The translations under genes were made by a program, and so were the position numbers. From positions 1-64,000 of the forward strand of contig NZ_BQUV01000009.1 in assembly GCF_022835695.1 (NCBI RefSeq): a stretch of DNA of 64,000 nt, given 5' to 3'. Positions 8,567 through 16,822 of this stretch are shown here, piece by piece. Positions within the stretch are counted from its first letter, which is position 1; every line of letters begins with the position of its first letter. Source of the DNA: Bradyrhizobium sp. Ce-3. Lineage in GTDB: Bacteria > Pseudomonadota > Alphaproteobacteria > Rhizobiales > Xanthobacteraceae. The notes below the pieces were generated by a model. The model saw nothing but the letters and a program-made list of their open reading frames with translations. It was not told where the DNA came from and ran no database searches.

Positions 8567-9112
8567 ATGCTGACGCCGGCTGAGCTGGTCTGGCTGATCG
8601 CCGCCGTCGCCAAGGGGGATGAGGCCGCTTTCGAGCGGCTGTACGCCGCGACCCGCGCGAAACTCTTCGGCGTCGTGCTCCGTATCTTGCGGCGTCAGGA
8701 CCTCGCCGAGGAGGTCATTCAGGAGGCTTACGTCAAGATCTGGAACAGCGCCGGGCAGTTCAACCCAGCCCTGTCTTCCCCGATCACGTGGATGACGTCG
8801 ATCGCGCGCAACCGCGCCATCGACGTGGTGCGCAAGCGCGGCGAGGCCTCTCTGGAGGACGAGCCGGCGGCGATGGAAGTCGCAGCCGACCAGCCCGATC
8901 CGCTGGCGCGACGGGAGATGACGGAAGAGTTGAAGCGATTGCTGGAGTGCGTCGGCCGTCTGGAGCCGGATCGTCAGAAGCTCGTGCTGCTCGCCTATTA
9001 CAACGGCTGGAGCCGCGACCAGCTCGCCGCAAAGTTCGAGACACCGGTGAATACGGTGAAGACCTGGCTGCGCCGCAGCCTGATGGATATTCGGGAGTGT
9101 CTTGGACTCTGA
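8567..9112 (+). CDS. ECF-family RNA polymerase sigma factor (SigK-like)
   Basis: The 181-aa protein has sigma region 2 (about 22-90, with AEEVIQEAYVKIWN and ITWMTSIARNRAIDVVRKR) and region 4 (about 125-178, with LLAYYNGWSRDQLAAKF and VNTVKTWLRRSL), and no region 1 or 3, as in ECF sigma factors. A GGAGGG ribosome site precedes ATG 8567. The RskA-type anti-sigma gene starts 3 bases after its stop, which points to the SigK/RskA class. The target promoters and the signal cannot be told from this window. Confidence 0.92.
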   Translation: MLTPAELVWLIAAVAKGDEAAFERLYAATRAKLFGVVLRILRRQDLAEEVIQEAYVKIWNSAGQFNPALSSPITWMTSIARNRAIDVVRKRGEASLEDEPAAMEVAADQPDPLARREMTEELKRLLECVGRLEPDRQKLVLLAYYNGWSRDQLAAKFETPVNTVKTWLRRSLMDIRECLGL

Positions 9113-9115
9113 TTG

Positions 9116-10078
9116 ATGGCCACTAGCGAAGACCATATCGCGCTCGCCGCGGAATATGCGCTCGGTACGCTCGATGCCGAGGAGCGCACGCAGGTCGAGA
9201 CCATGATGGCCATCGACAGCGAGTTCGCAGCCCTGGTGCAGGCCTGGGAGTTCAGGCTCGGGCCGCTGAACCAGATGGTCGGCCTGGTCGAGCCGCGTCC
9301 GGTGGTCTGGGACAACATCAAGGCGGCGATCGGCCATGCCGGTGCGGCGCAGGCGCCGCTGGTGCTGCCGGAGACGCCGGCCGCGACGGCGGCGCCGCCG
9401 CCGATCACCGACGATCCCGGGTTCGGCTCGGCGTTCGATCCGGAGCCTGCGCAGTCAGCCGAGATCCGGCGGCTACCCGAGGCCCGGCAGCCGCGGGTCA
9501 TCTTCGACGAACGCAACGTGACGGCGCTGACGGGCCGCGTGAAGCGCTGGCGCGGCATCGCCTCGGCCGCGACCGCGATCGCGGCCGCTTTGCTGGTGAC
9601 GCTAGGCCTGCAGATCTACAGGCCCGACGCGTTGCCGAATGCGATCCGGCCGAAGCCGCGCATCCAGACCGTCGAAGTGAAGACGCCGGCGCCGGCATTG
9701 ACGCCGTCGGCGCAGTATGTCGCGCTGCTGCAGGGGCCGAATGGCGGGCCGGCCTTCATCATGACCATCGACGGCGCCAGCAAGAACTTCACCGTCCGCA
9801 AGGTCGGCGCCGCGTCCGAGCCCGGCAAGAGCTTCGAGCTCTGGCTGATCTCCGACAAGCTGCCGCAGCCGCGCTCGCTCGGCGTGATCGGCGCGGATGA
9901 TTTCACCGCACGCCCGGTGCTGTCGGGCTACGATCCCGACGTGATCAACGGCGCCACTTACGCGGTGACGGTGGAGCAGGCCGGCGGCTCGCCGAACGGC
10001 CAACCGACCTCGGCGCCGATCTTCACCGGCAAGCTGATCGAGACCGTGCCGCCAGGGTCGGGCTCGACGCCGCGATAG
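9116..10078 (+). CDS. RskA-type membrane anti-sigma factor
   Basis: The 320-aa protein begins with a helical sigma-binding segment (ALAAEYALGTLDAEER), has a Pro/Ala-rich linker, one membrane helix (about residues 143-166, GIASAATAIAAALLVTLGL) and a periplasmic RskA C-terminal domain (GKSFELWLISDKLPQPRSLGVIG). It would hold the preceding sigma factor at the membrane until a signal releases it. ATG 9116 was chosen over the TTG one codon earlier. The ATG is 3 bases from the sigma stop, so the two are translationally coupled. Confidence 0.9.
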   Translation: MATSEDHIALAAEYALGTLDAEERTQVETMMAIDSEFAALVQAWEFRLGPLNQMVGLVEPRPVVWDNIKAAIGHAGAAQAPLVLPETPAATAAPPPITDDPGFGSAFDPEPAQSAEIRRLPEARQPRVIFDERNVTALTGRVKRWRGIASAATAIAAALLVTLGLQIYRPDALPNAIRPKPRIQTVEVKTPAPALTPSAQYVALLQGPNGGPAFIMTIDGASKNFTVRKVGAASEPGKSFELWLISDKLPQPRSLGVIGADDFTARPVLSGYDPDVINGATYAVTVEQAGGSPNGQPTSAPIFTGKLIETVPPGSGSTPR

Positions 10079-10105
10079 GCTAGTGGACCTCGTCGTCAGA
10101 GGCCC

Positions 10106-10186
10106 CGTCATTGCGAGCGAAGCGAAGCAATCCATCATTCCGCATGCTCGGTGACAATGGATTGCTTCGCTTCGCTCGCAATGACG
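10106..10186. repeat. Inverted repeat, family D (30-bp arms)
   Basis: The arms at 10106-10135 and 10157-10186 are perfect 30-base inverted repeats that begin CGTCATTGCGAGCGAAGCGA, around a 21-base loop. It lies 27 bases past the anti-sigma gene. Such elements are dispersed in Bradyrhizobium genomes. Only this copy is in the window. Confidence 0.85.
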
Positions 10187-10248
10187 TGGATAGAACTTGT
10201 GCGCCGCCTGTCACCTGCACAGTTGAGCAGCACCATCCGCACAAAAAG

Positions 10249-10275
10249 AAAACGCCCGTGGGGAGCGGGCGTTTT
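10249..10275. terminator. Bidirectional hairpin terminator
   Basis: AAAACGCCCG and CGGGCGTTTT form a perfect 10-bp stem with a 7-base loop. The A and T ends let it work on both strands, between the convergent anti-sigma gene and the 66-aa minus-strand gene. Confidence 0.85.
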
Positions 10276-10372
10276 CGGTAGTCAACTTGGGGGTAGTTGG
10301 GGGTCTTAAATATCCACGTAGCGACTTTGGGGGGCTGTAAAGAACACCACGTGAATTCGTGAAACTCTCCTG

Positions 10373-10573
10373 TTAGCGGACCAGCGACGTGCCCGAGCTC
10401 GTGATCGCGACCGGCTTGCCGGCCTTCATGACCCGCGCCGTCTGGGTGTAACCCTCGTCCGACGAATTATGCGCCGAGATGCCAAAACCGGCGACCAGGA
10501 TACCGGCGACCAAAGCCACCACCACAATCTTCAGGTGCGTCGTACGGTCAGCGCTGTAGATCGAGTGGTTCAT
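10373..10573 (-). CDS. Small single-pass membrane protein, likely general-stress-response gene
   Basis: The 66-aa protein has one membrane helix near residues 15-33 (LKIVVVALVAGILVAGFGI) and a short polar tail with GYTQTARVMKAGKPVAI. ATG 10573 is preceded by an AGGAG ribosome site. Upstream at 10654-10679 is a perfect GGAAC-N17-CGTT element on the same strand, matching promoters of the alphaproteobacterial general stress sigma factor EcfG. The function is unknown. The promoter suggests expression under stress or in stationary phase. Confidence 0.8.
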   Translation of the reverse strand: MNHSIYSADRTTHLKIVVVALVAGILVAGFGISAHNSSDEGYTQTARVMKAGKPVAITSSGTSLVR

Positions 10574-10653
10574 GGAAGTCTCCTGCCGCCTTCCTGCTCT
10601 CTGTAAATCTGTCGGGTCGGTCTGTTGTCCGGTTCAACGTCTCGTGCCCCGCT

Positions 10654-10679
10654 AACGTAGGATTTGCCGATTCCGTTCC
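10654..10679 (-). promoter_or_regulatory. EcfG-type general stress response promoter
   Basis: Read on the minus strand, GGAAC is separated by exactly 17 bases from CGTT, the known EcfG/RpoE2 -35 and -10 consensus in rhizobia. The predicted transcript would start near 10647, about 74 bases before the 66-aa gene. No competing gene lies between. Confidence 0.75.
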
Positions 10680-10996
10680 CTAGAGGGCATCACAAGGGCG
10701 TGATGAGACGTGATCCGGCGCGATCTAACATGACCCTTTGGTAACCCGGAACAGCATTAAACGTTTGTAATTTCAGTAGCTTGAATGAGCGCTGGAATGT
10801 TGCACCCCAGATGGGGCCGTTCCGGCCTGTTCCACATAAATCAGTTGCCTGTGGCGAGAAAACACAGGCGAAAACGCAAGTGATTTGCGGCCCCTAGAGC
10901 GTTTTTCGAGCACAGGGGAGGCCCGGTCCGCGTCAAAGACGACGTGTCAAACGACAACCTGACGCTCCGGTTCCGGCTCAGGCAGAACCGAAACTC
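10680..10996. other. Gene-free stretch between flhA and the EcfG promoter
   Basis: No reading frame with coding character is seen. A 7-bp stem (GCCTGTG at 10847, CACAGGC at 10863) without a T-run could be the flhA 3' end. Nothing else was assigned. Confidence 0.5.
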
Positions 10997-13129
10997 CTAC
11001 ACGCTGCCGACGGTCTTCAGGCGGGCACGGGGATGAATCTCGGCCTGCGACAACACGGTGGTCTGCGAGCGGAACCGTTCCACCAGCGAGCGAACGAAGG
11101 GCCGGATCGCGGCCGACGTCACCAGCACCGGCGCCTCGCCTTCGCGCGCCGCCTGCTCGAAGGCGTTGCGCACGGCGGTCATGAATTCCGAGAGTTTCGA
11201 GGGCTGCATCGCCAGGCTGCGGTCGTCGCCTTGGCCGACGATCGACTCGGCGAACGCCTGCTCCCAGCGCGCCGACAGCGCGATCAGTGGCAGATAGCCG
11301 TTCGGCGAGGTGTTCTGCGCGCAGATCTGCCGCGCCAGCCGGGCGCGGACGTGCTCGACCATGGTGGCCGGATTGCGCGAGAACGCCAGCGCGTCGGCGA
11401 TGCCTTCGAGGATGGTCGACAGATCGCGGATCGAGATCCGCTCGGCGAGCAGCAATTGCAGCACGCGCTGGATGCCCGACACCGTGACCTGGCTCGGCAC
11501 GATGTCCTTGATCAGCTCGCCTTGCTCCTTCGGCAGGTCCTTCAAGAGCTTCTGCACCTCGCCATACGACAGCAGGTCGGCCATGTTGGTCTTGAGCAGC
11601 TCGGTGAGGTGCGTCGACAGCACCGTGGCGGCGTCGACCACGGTGTAGCCCTTCAGCGCGGCCTCTTCCTTCAGGCCGGCGTCGACCCAGGTCGCGGGCA
11701 GGCCGAAGGTCGGCTCGATGGTGTGGACGCCGGGCAGCTGCACCTGGTTGCCGGCGGGATCCATCACCATGAACTGGCTCGGCCAGATCTTGCCGGTGCC
11801 GGCGTCGACTTCCTTGATCTTGATGACGTAGCTGTTGGCCTCGAGCTGCACGTTGTCGAGGATGCGCACCGCCGGCATCACGAAACCCATCTCGATCGCG
11901 AGCGAGCGGCGCAGCGCCTTGATCTGCTCGGTGAGGCGGTCGGTGCCGTCGGGCCCGTTGACCAGCGGCAGCAGCGCGTAGCCGAGCTCGATCTTGAGGT
12001 CGTCGATCTTCAGCGCGGCTGCGATCGGCTCTTCCGCGGCGGCAGCGGCGGCGGCCGCGGCTGCAGCCGGGGCGGCGGCTGCTGCGGTTTCGGCCGCCTT
12101 CGCCGCCCGCTTCTGCTTGCGCGCGTTCCAGGCGAGCATCCCCGCGCCGGAGCCCAGCGCCAGGAACGGCAGCGTCGGGATGCCCGGCAGCAGCGCCAGC
12201 ACCAGCATGACGCCGGCCGACATGCCGAGTGCCTGCGGATAGCCGGAGAGCTGGCGCATCAGCGCCTTGTCGGCGGCGCCGGTGATGCCGGCCTTGGAGA
12301 CCAAGAGGCCGGCGGCGGTCGAGACGATCAGCGCCGGCACCTGGGTGACGAGGCCGTCGCCGACCGTCAGCACGGTGTAGGTGCGGGCGGCTTCGCTGAA
12401 GGAGAGACCCTGCTGGGCGACACCGATGATGATGCCGCCGACGATGTTGATGCCGACGATCAAGAGGCCGGCGATAGCGTCGCCGCGGACGAATTTCGAG
12501 GCACCGTCCATGGCGCCGAAGAAGCCGCTTTCGTCTTCCAGCGCCTTGCGGCGCTCCTTGGCGGCCTTCTCGTCGATCAGTCCGGCGGACAAATCGGCGT
12601 CGATCGCCATCTGCTTGCCGGGCATCGAGTCCAACTGGAAGCGCGCGGCGACTTCGGCGATGCGGCCCGAACCCTTGGTGATGACCACGAAGTTCACGAT
12701 CACCAGGATCGCGAACACGATGATGCCGATCACGAAGTTGCCGCCCATCACGAAGTTGCCGAACGCCTCGATGACGTGGCCGGCGGCCGCGGTGCCCTCG
12801 TGGCCATGGCTCAGGATCAGCCGGGTCGAGGCCATGTTCAGCGACAGCCGCAGCATGGTCGAGATCAAGAGGATGGTCGGGAACGACGAGAATTCCAGCG
12901 GCGCCTGGATGAACAGCGAGGTCATCAGGATCAGGATCGAGACCGTGATCGAGACCGCCAAAAAGAGGTCGAGCACGATCGAGGGCAGCGGCAGGATCAG
13001 CACCACCAGGATGGTGAGGACGCCAAGCGCCAGCGCGAGATCGCCGCGCTTCAGGATATCGCCGATCTCGCCGAGGCTCGGCAATCCGCTCTTGCCTGCC
13101 GTGCCTTGACCCGCCGTGACGTCGACCAT
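10997..13129 (-). CDS. flhA: Flagellar biosynthesis protein FlhA
   Basis: FlhA is the nonameric inner-membrane gate of the flagellar type III export apparatus. The 710-aa protein has about eight membrane helices in its N-terminal half, including PLEFSSFPTILLISTMLRLSL and the FHIPEP-type signature region GKQMAIDADL. An Ala-rich linker (about residues 375-405) comes next, and then the cytoplasmic ring domain (LALEIGYALLPL-like start, ITVSGIQRVLQLLLAERISIRDL). ATG 13129 has a GGGGGAG ribosome site. A longer frame from 13231 is less likely. The gene stands alone here, away from other flagellar genes except fliIJ. A candidate CtrA box lies upstream. Confidence 0.96.
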   Translation of the reverse strand: MVDVTAGQGTAGKSGLPSLGEIGDILKRGDLALALGVLTILVVLILPLPSIVLDLFLAVSITVSILILMTSLFIQAPLEFSSFPTILLISTMLRLSLNMASTRLILSHGHEGTAAAGHVIEAFGNFVMGGNFVIGIIVFAILVIVNFVVITKGSGRIAEVAARFQLDSMPGKQMAIDADLSAGLIDEKAAKERRKALEDESGFFGAMDGASKFVRGDAIAGLLIVGINIVGGIIIGVAQQGLSFSEAARTYTVLTVGDGLVTQVPALIVSTAAGLLVSKAGITGAADKALMRQLSGYPQALGMSAGVMLVLALLPGIPTLPFLALGSGAGMLAWNARKQKRAAKAAETAAAAAPAAAAAAAAAAAEEPIAAALKIDDLKIELGYALLPLVNGPDGTDRLTEQIKALRRSLAIEMGFVMPAVRILDNVQLEANSYVIKIKEVDAGTGKIWPSQFMVMDPAGNQVQLPGVHTIEPTFGLPATWVDAGLKEEAALKGYTVVDAATVLSTHLTELLKTNMADLLSYGEVQKLLKDLPKEQGELIKDIVPSQVTVSGIQRVLQLLLAERISIRDLSTILEGIADALAFSRNPATMVEHVRARLARQICAQNTSPNGYLPLIALSARWEQAFAESIVGQGDDRSLAMQPSKLSEFMTAVRNAFEQAAREGEAPVLVTSAAIRPFVRSLVERFRSQTTVLSQAEIHPRARLKTVGSV

Positions 13130-13300
13130 GGTAGCCGCTCTCCCCCGCGACTGGCGGCCGCGGCCGCCAAGCGTCTGCGCGACGGCCGCAGGGCCGCCGT
13201 TCCGAAAGTGAGGCACCGCGCTGGCGTTCACGGGGATCTCCGCCCGTTAGACGCGTTCGACGACACTCGACTTCACTCGGCAATTCTTGCCGGGTGTATG

Positions 13301-13316
13301 GTTAGCAAAGGGTTAA
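13301..13316 (-). promoter_or_regulatory. Candidate CtrA box upstream of flhA
   Basis: On the minus strand the site reads TTAA-N7-CTAAC, one base off the TTAA-N7-TTAAC consensus. It lies 172 bases upstream of the flhA start. CtrA control of flhA-type genes is known in Caulobacter, which makes this degenerate match more credible. The rest of 13130-13425 shows no gene. Confidence 0.5.
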
Positions 13317-13425
13317 TAAGTGCCATTTCGGGACCCGCGCAGGACGTCGCAGGCGCCAGGCACGCGGGATTCCCGGCCGGGGGCAGGCGAGACCGTCCGG
13401 CCGCTCCGGGGAGAGGGGGCGCGGC

Positions 13426-13721
13426 TTATCTCAGCGCGCCGAGCACGACGCCCGAGGCAGCGATGATGCCGAGGGTGATGACGCTGGCGCGCCACAGCCA
13501 TTGCTGCCGGGCGGCGCGCCGGTCGTGGAAGGCCAGCCAGTCTCGAACGAAGCCCGCAGGGATGTCGAACACGACGGCCGGCTCGTTGTGATATGCGTCT
13601 CGTGCTCGGAATACATCGTCCGGACCGTCGGGACACCAAGCCGCTCAAGCTCGCAATGCCACTCCCAGGCATGCTTGCCGTTGGTCCAGCGATTCTCGAA
13701 GGGGATCACGTGTGATTCCAT
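13426..13721 (-). pseudogene. Frameshifted small single-pass membrane protein
   Basis: The start is convincing: an AGGAGG ribosome site, ATG 13721, then MESHVIPFENRWTNGKHAWE with natural composition up to about residue 45. After ETH the same frame turns into a Ser/Pro-rich artefact. Another frame continues sensibly as NEPAVVFDIPAGFVRDW and ends in a membrane helix (VITLGIIAASGVVLGALR) at a TAA at 13426-13428. The switch falls near 13590 in CATATCAC, where removing two bases would restore one frame of about 97 residues. It is either a real frameshift mutation or a sequencing error. The function is unknown. Confidence 0.65.
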
Positions 13722-13867
13722 GACGAGCCTCCTGGCTCACCTGAACCCACCTGATCATTCTAGCCCAAGATTTGGGCCGGCGCGAGGATCGGCGCCGGCC
13801 GTCGCGCCGCAATCATGCCGCGGCTCGGGCCCCGTTCCGATCGAATCGGAACGGTGGTCTAGATTGC

Positions 13868-13922
13868 TGTTTGACGCGTTTTCTTCGCGCGAACCGGTCT
13901 CCGCTTCGCTGGAAAACGCGCT
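13868..13922. repeat. Palindromic repeat, family B (copy 1)
   Basis: GACGCGTTTTCTTCGCGCGA at the left and GGAAAACGCG at the right form a palindromic element. A close copy lies at 59597-59650. The stop codon of the 69-aa minus-strand gene overlaps its right end. Confidence 0.75.
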
Positions 13923-14130
13923 AGTTGGCGGACCGTATCCATCTGCGCCAATGCGTCGGCTGGATGTCGAGATGCCTGCTGCTGGCATGATCGACCCATT
14001 CGGTGCCGTCCCGGTGGCACGGGAACATGAGCGCGTGGACCATGCCGTCATAGTCGATGACACAGACCTCAAGCTCGCGGTCCGCTGGTGCTGACGCAAC
14101 GGGTAACCACTCTGCTGGCGACGAATGCAT
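13921..14130 (-). CDS. Conserved small hypothetical protein (69 aa)
   Basis: The protein reads as a compact soluble domain: PVASAPADRELEVCVIDYDG, then ALMFPCHRDG, then IQPTHWRRW at the end. I recall similar short proteins with PVASAP and PTHWR motifs in Bradyrhizobium, of unknown function. A GGAGGG ribosome site precedes ATG 14130. The frame is open further upstream to 14268 or beyond, but no better start is seen. Its TAG stop lies inside a family B repeat. Confidence 0.7.
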   Translation of the reverse strand: MHSSPAEWLPVASAPADRELEVCVIDYDGMVHALMFPCHRDGTEWVDHASSRHLDIQPTHWRRWIRSAN

Positions 14131-14364
14131 GACGACCCTCCGACAGTTAAGCGCTTCGATCCTTGCTCTTGCGAGCTGCGCGCCATCCGGCGGGATGATA
14201 GGTCCGGACGGCGAGCCGCCTATGTGAACCGGCTCGCACTGTAGCAGTTTCTCGTCAGGATGGATCATCGTTCCACGCGCGATATTCCTGGGGCGGCCGG
14301 ATTGAACTTGCCACAGCCCGGGCCCGACGAAATGCAGATTGAACGTCATGGTCGGGGATATCGG

Positions 14365-14814
14365 ATGCCGCGCCGCACCACCGCATTGAACGGAGCGAAA
14401 GCGCTCGTGCGGCACTGCCTTGTCGCAGCCATTTGCATTTGCGCTGCGACGGTCGCAGCCGCCAAGCCGCCCGGCACCGAGGCGGTGATGATCCGCATGA
14501 TCGCCTGCGACGGCGAGGGTGTCCGGATGGAGGTCTATCTGCCGCTCTCGGTCGATCGCCATATGCGGGGCGGGCAATCGGTGATCGGCTACTACACGCT
14601 GGATCTGACCGACGTGAACAAGGGCAAGCCGCTCGAGCCGGTGCGGGTTACGCTCAGTGCCGACGAGAAGACCGTGACCGTCGATCAGTACCTCCGGGGT
14701 CTGCCGCCGACCCGCATTCCGGTCGCCGGCGCCACCGTCGACTTCGACCAGCGGTTCGCCAAGCACGCGAAATGCGGCCCGTTCCAGTCGCAGGATCCGA
14801 ATTTCGGCAATTGA
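14365..14814 (+). CDS. Exported hypothetical protein (149 aa)
   Basis: The N-terminus is a likely Sec signal peptide (hydrophobic core HCLVAAICICAATVAAA, cleavage near residue 33). The mature part reads AKPPGTEAVMIRMIACDG, then VYLPLSVDRHMRGGQSVIGYYTLDL, with three scattered Cys residues. The family is not recognised. ATG 14365 was preferred to the ATG at 14332 because it starts directly before the signal sequence. It sits 38 bases upstream of an MFS transporter on the same strand, but no functional link is evident. Confidence 0.65.
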   Translation: MPRRTTALNGAKALVRHCLVAAICICAATVAAAKPPGTEAVMIRMIACDGEGVRMEVYLPLSVDRHMRGGQSVIGYYTLDLTDVNKGKPLEPVRVTLSADEKTVTVDQYLRGLPPTRIPVAGATVDFDQRFAKHAKCGPFQSQDPNFGN

Positions 14815-14852
14815 TCCGCGGCGCGCCGCCGCGAGCGTCCCCTTGCTGCTGC

Positions 14853-16151
14853 ATGCCTAATCTCTCGGCAATGTGGCTTGACCCCGAGGCAATTGCCGAC
14901 GAAGTTCCGGCTGCCGTGGCAATTTCTTCTGAATTTTCCCCCGAAGCTACAATATTCATTCCCGACTCGCGCCGGGCGTGGCTCCGCTTGATCGTGGCCG
15001 TGGTGATCGGCTCGCTCGGCAGCGTCGGCATGTGGTCGGTCGTCGTGGCGCTGCCGGTGGTGCAGACCGACTTCGGCGCCACCCGCGGCACCGCCTCGCT
15101 CGCCTTCACCATGGTGATGCTCGGCTTCGGCATCGGCCAGGTCGTGACCGGCAAGATCAGCGACCGCTACGGCATCGTTGCGGCGATCGGCGCCGGGATC
15201 GGCATTCTCGGCCTCGGCTATATCGGTGCCGGCTACGCGCCGTCGATCTGGGCCTTCATCCTGCTGCATTTCGCCATCGGCCTGTCGTCGGCCGCGACCT
15301 TCGGCCCGCTGATGGCGGAGGCCTCGCACTGGTTCGAGCGCTACCGGGGACTGGCGGTCGCGATCGCCGCGAGCGGCAATTATGTCGGCGGTACGGTGTG
15401 GCCGCCGCTGGTCAATTACGGCATGCAGAGCATCGGCTGGCGCACCACCCATATTGCGATCGGCATCTTCACCGCGGTCGCGATGACGCTGGCGCTCGCC
15501 GTGCTGCGCATGTTGATGGGGGCGGCGACCCGGCGCAGCCACGTCAATGCGGCGCCGCCGCGGGTCGATCTGCGGCTTTCCACCAATGCGCTGACCGCGA
15601 TCCTGTCGCTGGCATCGATCTCCTGTTGCGTGGCGATGTCGATGCCGCAGGTCCACATCGTCGCCTATTGCGGCGATCTCGGCTACGGCGTGGCGCGCGG
15701 CGCCGAGATGCTGTCGCTGATGCTCGGCTTCGGCATCATCAGCCGGATCGGCTCCGGCTTCCTGGCCGACCGGATCGGCGGTATCCGCACCCTCCTGATC
15801 GGCTCGATCGCGCAGGGCGCAGCGCTGTTGTTCTATCTGTTCTTCGACAGCCTGACCTCGCTTTACATTATCTCGGCGATGTTCGGCCTGTTCCAGGGTG
15901 GCATCGTGCCGAGCTACGCCATCATCGTGCGTGAGGCGATGCCGGCCTCGGAGGCCGCGACCCGGATCGGCATCGTGATCTTCGCCTCGGTGTTCGGCAT
16001 GTCCTTTGGCGGCTGGATCTCGGGCGTGATCTTCGACGCCACCGGCTCCTATGCGGCGGCCTTCACCAACGGCCTAGCCTGGAACCTGCTCAATGTCAGC
16101 ATCATCCTGCTGCTCCTGATGCGGGCGCGGCAGCGGCTGGCCATCGCATGA
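14853..16151 (+). CDS. Major facilitator superfamily transporter (OFA/monocarboxylate-like)
   Basis: The 432-aa protein has about 12 membrane helices starting near residue 42 (LIVAVVIGSLGSVGMWSVVVALPVVQTDFG) and the MFS loop motif GKISDRYGIVAAIGAG between helices 2 and 3. GFLADRIGGIRTLLIGS is its counterpart between helices 8 and 9. The pattern with a large first periplasmic loop and WFERYRGLAVAIAASG resembles OFA and monocarboxylate-type carriers. The substrate is unknown. The ribosome site is weak, and ATG 14871 is an alternative start. The TGA stop lies inside a family A repeat. Confidence 0.85.
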   Translation: MPNLSAMWLDPEAIADEVPAAVAISSEFSPEATIFIPDSRRAWLRLIVAVVIGSLGSVGMWSVVVALPVVQTDFGATRGTASLAFTMVMLGFGIGQVVTGKISDRYGIVAAIGAGIGILGLGYIGAGYAPSIWAFILLHFAIGLSSAATFGPLMAEASHWFERYRGLAVAIAASGNYVGGTVWPPLVNYGMQSIGWRTTHIAIGIFTAVAMTLALAVLRMLMGAATRRSHVNAAPPRVDLRLSTNALTAILSLASISCCVAMSMPQVHIVAYCGDLGYGVARGAEMLSLMLGFGIISRIGSGFLADRIGGIRTLLIGSIAQGAALLFYLFFDSLTSLYIISAMFGLFQGGIVPSYAIIVREAMPASEAATRIGIVIFASVFGMSFGGWISGVIFDATGSYAAAFTNGLAWNLLNVSIILLLLMRARQRLAIA

Positions 16152-16190
16152 TCCGGAAAACTGCGCAGCGGTTTTCCGAAGGGATCATGC
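16146..16190. repeat. Palindromic intergenic repeat, family A (copy 3)
   Basis: GCATGATCC at the left pairs with GGATCATGC at the right, with GGAAAAC and GTTTTCC inside. The stop codon of the MFS gene (16149-16151) is supplied by the repeat itself. Confidence 0.85.
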
Positions 16191-16200
16191 GCAACCGAGA

Positions 16201-16233
16201 GCATGATCCGGAAAACTGCGCAGCGGTTTTCCT
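16201..16233. repeat. Half copy of the family A repeat (copy 4)
   Basis: The left half (GCATGATCCGGAAAACTGCG through GGTTTTCC) matches copy 3 base for base, but the right arm GATCATGC is missing. It follows copy 3 by 10 bases, so this looks like a tandem duplication with one eroded end. Confidence 0.75.
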
Positions 16234-16330
16234 CGCGACAAGCGTGCGAAGCGTCTGCGCGGGCGTGATTCGCAATCATGATTCGCAAATAGCAGCCTGA
16301 TCCGGCACGGCGGCGGATTTCGGCGATGCC

Positions 16331-16822
16331 TCAAATATCGGCCGAGATTCTCGCGATCGCCTTTTCCAGGCGGGTCTTGATCGAATCCATCTTGCCGGTG
16401 AGCTGCTGCAACTCCCGCAGATCCAGCTCGGCATAGACGAACTCGTTCAGATCCTTGCGCTGCGAAGACAGGTTCGCCATCTGCTTCTTGGCGTGCTCGG
16501 TGAGCGACAGATTCACGACCCTTGCATCCTCGGTCGAGCTCTTGCGGCGCAGAAGGTTCTTCTTCTCAAGCAGTTTCGACTGCGTGACCACGAATGACTG
16601 ATCGACACGCAGCGCCCTGGAAACCGCACCGACCGGCAGGCCGACATTGCGGTCCTCGGCATTCGCCAGCACCGTCATGATCATCCATTGCGGACCGGTG
16701 ATTCCGATCATCTTGGCCCAGATGCTGCGCAGCTCCTCGAGGCGGACGCTGGTCGACACGATCTCCCAAGCCAATCGTTCGGCCGCGTCCTGCAGTTTGT
16801 CGGTCGATCTGCGCTCGGTCAT
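16331..16822 (-). CDS. MarR family transcriptional regulator
   Basis: The 163-aa protein has a winged-helix core: ITGPQWMIMTVLANAEDRNV, then VGAVSRALRVDQSFVVTQSKLLEKKNLLRRKSSTEDARVVNLSLTEHAK (the DNA-recognition helix, the wing and the conserved D-x-R). Helices on both sides serve dimerisation. ATG 16822 has an AAGGAA ribosome site. The open frame upstream to 17113 is not coding-like. It is divergent from the porin at 17134. A near-palindrome AACT-N6-AGTT lies between them, so control of the porin is plausible. MarR proteins often respond to small phenolic ligands. Confidence 0.88.
   Translation of the reverse strand: MTERRSTDKLQDAAERLAWEIVSTSVRLEELRSIWAKMIGITGPQWMIMTVLANAEDRNVGLPVGAVSRALRVDQSFVVTQSKLLEKKNLLRRKSSTEDARVVNLSLTEHAKKQMANLSSQRKDLNEFVYAELDLRELQQLTGKMDSIKTRLEKAIARISADI

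Noticed and set aside
10740-10770. A second EcfG-like element (GGAAC near CGTT on the plus strand)
   Set aside because: The spacing is only 9 bases instead of 16-17 and no plus-strand gene follows.
11033-13591. An 852-codon open frame on the plus strand opposite flhA
   Set aside because: It is antisense to a clear flhA gene. Its His/Arg/Asp-rich composition is the usual artefact of reverse-complemented GC-rich coding DNA.
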